Assembly (NCBI GenBank): GCA_001949185.1
Contig: BDGG01000011.1
Coordinates: 480,454 to 544,453 of the forward strand
Reading direction: 5' to 3'
DNA from: Ramazzottius varieornatus
Taxonomy: Eukaryota; Tardigrada; Eutardigrada; Parachela; Ramazzottiidae
Length of the DNA stretch: 64,000 bases
This document shows, piece by piece, positions 62,101 through 64,000 of this stretch. Every line of letters begins with the position of its first letter. Within the stretch, counting starts at the first letter, position 1. Position numbers and translations under genes: made by a program. Under the pieces are notes generated by a model. The model was not told the DNA's origin, made no database searches, and saw only the letters and a program-made list of their open reading frames with translations.

Positions 62101-62606
62101 TCAGCTGAAAAAACTCGAAACCTATTCGTACACATGAGTACACAAGCGCCGCGTTAAACACACGACGCGCTGTATGCAGGTGCGTGACTGATATGTTCGT
62201 ACCTTCATAACGGGCATAGCGCATGAGGCGACTGGTTTGACTGATTTTTCCACCTCCACCAGGCACATTCGACAGTTTCCGGCAATACTTAGACGATCAT
62301 GGTAGCAGAACCGGGGAATCTCTACGCCAGCAAGGGCAGCTGCTTGGAGGACAGTGGTACCAGGCTCGACCATAACCATCTTGTCATCGATGTATACTTC
62401 CACACTGTTGGGAGCTGCTGGCGCAGTCGGAGCTGGACCGGTGGGCGGAGGTGTTACAGTACCTTTCTTGGACTCCACAGCGACGGCGGCAGCTGCCTTT
62501 TGTTGCATCAACAGCTTAGATGAACATGTTCCTCGGATGGCATTCTTGACGTGGTGCAGCGACTGGGCGATGTGCCGTGCTCCATGTACCCCTCCTGGAT
62601 GAAACA
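59110..62606 (-). CDS. NDUFS1: NADH:ubiquinone oxidoreductase 75 kDa subunit
   Basis: Largest iron-sulfur subunit of mitochondrial complex I (N module). Ten exons: 62203-62606, 62027-62065, 61934-61966, 61592-61852, 61142-61459, 60626-60869, 60332-60558, 60044-60265, 59833-59971, 59110-59537, all in phase. The start is ATG 62606, after a TTATAG acceptor that suggests a 5' UTR intron. The leader is Arg/His-rich. The 2Fe-2S ligands are in [21 protein letters not shown] and VASCAMP; the N5 cluster in [19 protein letters not shown]; the N4 cluster in [18 protein letters not shown] with [11 protein letters not shown]. The molybdopterin-like fold follows ([43 protein letters not shown]). The C terminus is ASRTMAKCV...STRYGL. 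All cluster ligands are present. Two introns carry palindromic elements and one a long pyrimidine tract. Confidence 0.96.
59582..59698. repeat. Simple TTCTG/TTCTA pyrimidine tract
   Basis: Long irregular run of TTCTGTTTTATTCTG and TTCTATTCTAT words in the last NDUFS1 intron, at the 5' side of the palindromic element. Low complexity only. Confidence 0.8.
59702..59805. repeat. Palindromic AAGTGGCGCA element, copy 13
   Basis: CGTTTTCCAAGTGGCGCACAC facing ATGTACGCCATTCGAG, then AACCATTTTGTCGAATTC and TGCCGACG. Last intron of NDUFS1. Confidence 0.75.
60919..61115. repeat. Palindromic AAGTGGCGCA element, copies 14 and 15 (dimer)
   Basis: Starts GGGAGCTCGGAAAACC and contains two successive hairpins, CCCAAGTGCCGCACAC with GCGTGCGCCATTTG, and TTCCAAGTGGCGCAGG with ATGTGCGCCACTTGGG, ending GTTTGTCCAACTCCGG. 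Intron between NDUFS1 exons 6 and 5. Confidence 0.85.
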
Positions 62607-62928
62607 TCGTGCTGAACACCTATAACAGCAGGTAAGCGTTTATAAGGAGGTCCAACTTGTCTTAGAGGTAGTGCACTCGCTGAAATAATGAAACGGTTGG
62701 TGAACCGTGAACGGAGGAGAAACGATGGAAAAGTGAACTATACGAAAATCCGACTGGAAATTTTTGTTGTCGTCTGAAAGGTCGAACCTCAAATCACTCG
62801 CGCAGGTTGGCTTAAAATCATCCGTTAAAAGCGCGACGTTAATTACCTCATGCACCACCATATCCGGGTTCGGCAAATGATGTTTGCTGTCAATTCGAAA
62901 GAGTAACATTACCTCACTAATGGACTAC
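62607..62928. other. NDUFS1 5' flank
   Basis: Short region between NDUFS1 and the tRNA, probably the NDUFS1 promoter plus a 5' UTR intron. No TATA box seen. Confidence 0.4.
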
Positions 62929-63000
62929 GGGACAGTAGTCTAGGGGTATGATTTGTGCTTCGGGTGCACGAGGTCCCGGGTTCAATTCCCGGCTGTCCCC
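62929..63000 (+). tRNA. tRNA-Pro (CGG)
   Basis: 72-nt cloverleaf: acceptor arms GGGACAG and CTGTCCC, D arm with GGTCTAGGGGTAT-type sequence (AGTCTAGGGGTATGA, box A), anticodon stem TGTGC/GCACG with loop TTCGGGT giving anticodon CGG at 62961-62963, and T arm CCGGGTTCAATTCCCGG (box B). A TTTTT run follows at 63002-63006 as Pol III terminator. No intron. Confidence 0.95.
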
Positions 63001-63566
63001 TGTTTTTCCCCTTTTTGCTGCAATTCCTCCTGTCAAAATCCCTACATCCTTGCTATCTTCACCTAGCTGGTCGCCTTTGCGGCCGGATATATTCGAAGAA
63101 GGCTTGATTCGTTGGTCTTCACGTCACAGCCACAAAACTTCGGAACGATGAAACAATGTCGTAATTTTACTAAGATGAAAGGGGAAAACGAGAAGTTAAA
63201 CAGGACAAAATACTGTCTGCGCAGAGATTCAGCACTTCTGCGGATATTCCGTCGGATAAAACGAAAAGTAACAATAATAAAAACAAACTCAGTAGGAGTT
63301 AACCGATCTAATTTCAACAAAAGAATACTTGGTAAGACAGTAAGCTAATAGTTGCAACTCTGGCAGAAGCTTCAACAGTGACGATAGGAACAATCAAGCT
63401 GTGCGATCTGACCACAAGTTACAACAACTGCTCGAAAACAAAAGAGATAAGTGGGAACAATAAAAATATGATGCATTCCACAGGGTATAGTAATACGGGT
63501 ATCTTGAACCGAAAACCACGTCAGCCACTTTCGGACTTCCATTCGAAAAGGAAGTGCACAATTTCC
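63001..63566. other. Spacer
   Basis: AT-rich region between the tRNA and the 3' end of the last gene. Open frames at 63112-63348 show no features. Confidence 0.4.
63002..63006 (+). terminator. Pol III terminator of tRNA-Pro
   Basis: T5 immediately after the mature 3' end, with a second T5 at about 63012. Confidence 0.7.
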
Positions 63567-64000
63567 TCATTCTTGACTTCCTTCGTCCTCTTCTTGACCA
63601 TAGTCCAACTGGATGCCCTGCATCTCGGTTTTCTGCGGTAGCGAAGGTATGTTGCTGTGATCCATTTCCACTTCTATAAAGACAGAATCAATAAGAAATA
63701 GATAACCGAAATTCAAACAAACTCGACAGAATAGCTGTTCCAAGTGGCGCAGACTTTCAGCCAATTACACCACCAACGTGCGCCACCCGAAGAAACTTGA
63801 TAGCATCGTAATTCCAAATGGCTTTCACACAATAATACTGCCAGCGCTACTTAAACTTTGGGAAACAATCTTGTCGCTCCTGTTTGTCGAGCTGGTGTTT
63901 TTGTATTATAAGCTTTGATAGATACCTGTATGTGTTTCTTCCTGGGCAGGAGTAGTCTGGTTCTCCGTGTGAGCTTGCCCTAGCATTTCCGCCACAGTAC
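63567..64000 (-). CDS. C-terminal end of an unidentified acidic protein
   Basis: Partial gene entering from the right. Exons 63926-64000 (continues beyond the window) and 63567-63673 join in phase as TPAQEETHT-EVEMDHSNIP. The visible chain is acidic and Gln/Pro-rich (MQGIQLDYGQEEDEGSQE at the end), probably disordered. No family can be assigned from about 60 residues. The intron holds a palindromic element. Confidence 0.55.
63725..63897. repeat. Palindromic AAGTGGCGCA element, copy 16
   Basis: GTTCCAAGTGGCGCAGAC facing ACGTGCGCCACCCG, then a decayed second half (CCAAATGGC, AGCGCTACTT) and TTTGTCGAGCTGGTG at the right. Intron of the last, partial gene. Confidence 0.75.

Overview
This is a eukaryotic, animal-type window: almost every gene is split by short (about 50-150 bp) GT-AG introns, genes lie close together on both strands, and there is one nuclear-type tRNA and a set of small transposons. 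The housekeeping proteins (NDUFS1, PCCB, ADH5, cyclin Q, PLA2G15, neprilysin, SLC46- and SLC35F-like carriers) are clearly metazoan. Compactness, lineage-specific secreted proteins and a draft-assembly gap (685 N) would fit a small ecdysozoan; a tardigrade is my best guess, an inference from gene content and not proven by the sequence.

Layout. 0-8.3 kb (minus): a CAP/CRISP-type secreted protein running off the left edge, a lysosomal phospholipase A2 (PLA2G15) and an SLC46-type carrier. 8.9-12.9 kb (plus): a UDP-glycosyltransferase with a plant-type donor-binding box and two tandem six-cysteine secreted peptides. 13.5-17.8 kb (plus): PCCB and cyclin Q. 18.4-23 kb (plus): two poorly recognised genes, one with a RING-like zinc motif and one BEN-like. 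25.1-28.6 kb: a decayed non-LTR retrotransposon with a restriction-like endonuclease. 29.2-34.0 kb (minus): a 13-exon neprilysin-type metallopeptidase whose HExxH motif is split by the intron that holds the assembly gap. 35-36.9 kb (plus): a coiled-coil protein. 37.6-40.3 kb (minus): two membrane proteins that both end in PPxY tails. 42.4-45.4 kb: a hAT transposon with an intact 8-bp target duplication but a broken transposase. 46.5-47.4 kb: a retroelement ORF1-like gene. 47.8-49.9 kb: ADH5. 52.3-54.0 kb: an SLC35F-like carrier. 55.0-58.3 kb: a convergent pair of secreted low-complexity proteins sharing a short motif. 59.1-62.6 kb: NDUFS1. 62.9 kb: tRNA-Pro(CGG). 63.6-64 kb: the 3' end of another gene.

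There are no operons. What ties the window together is a family of small palindromic elements (core CCAAGTGGCGCA facing TGCGCCACTTGG, outer ends near GGGAGCTCGGCA / TGCCGAGCTCCC). I count about 16 copies in 64 kb, most of them inside introns of otherwise normal genes. Three other short inverted-repeat elements occur too. Exon borders were read by eye from splice consensus, phase and family conservation; those given as approximate should be checked with transcript data.
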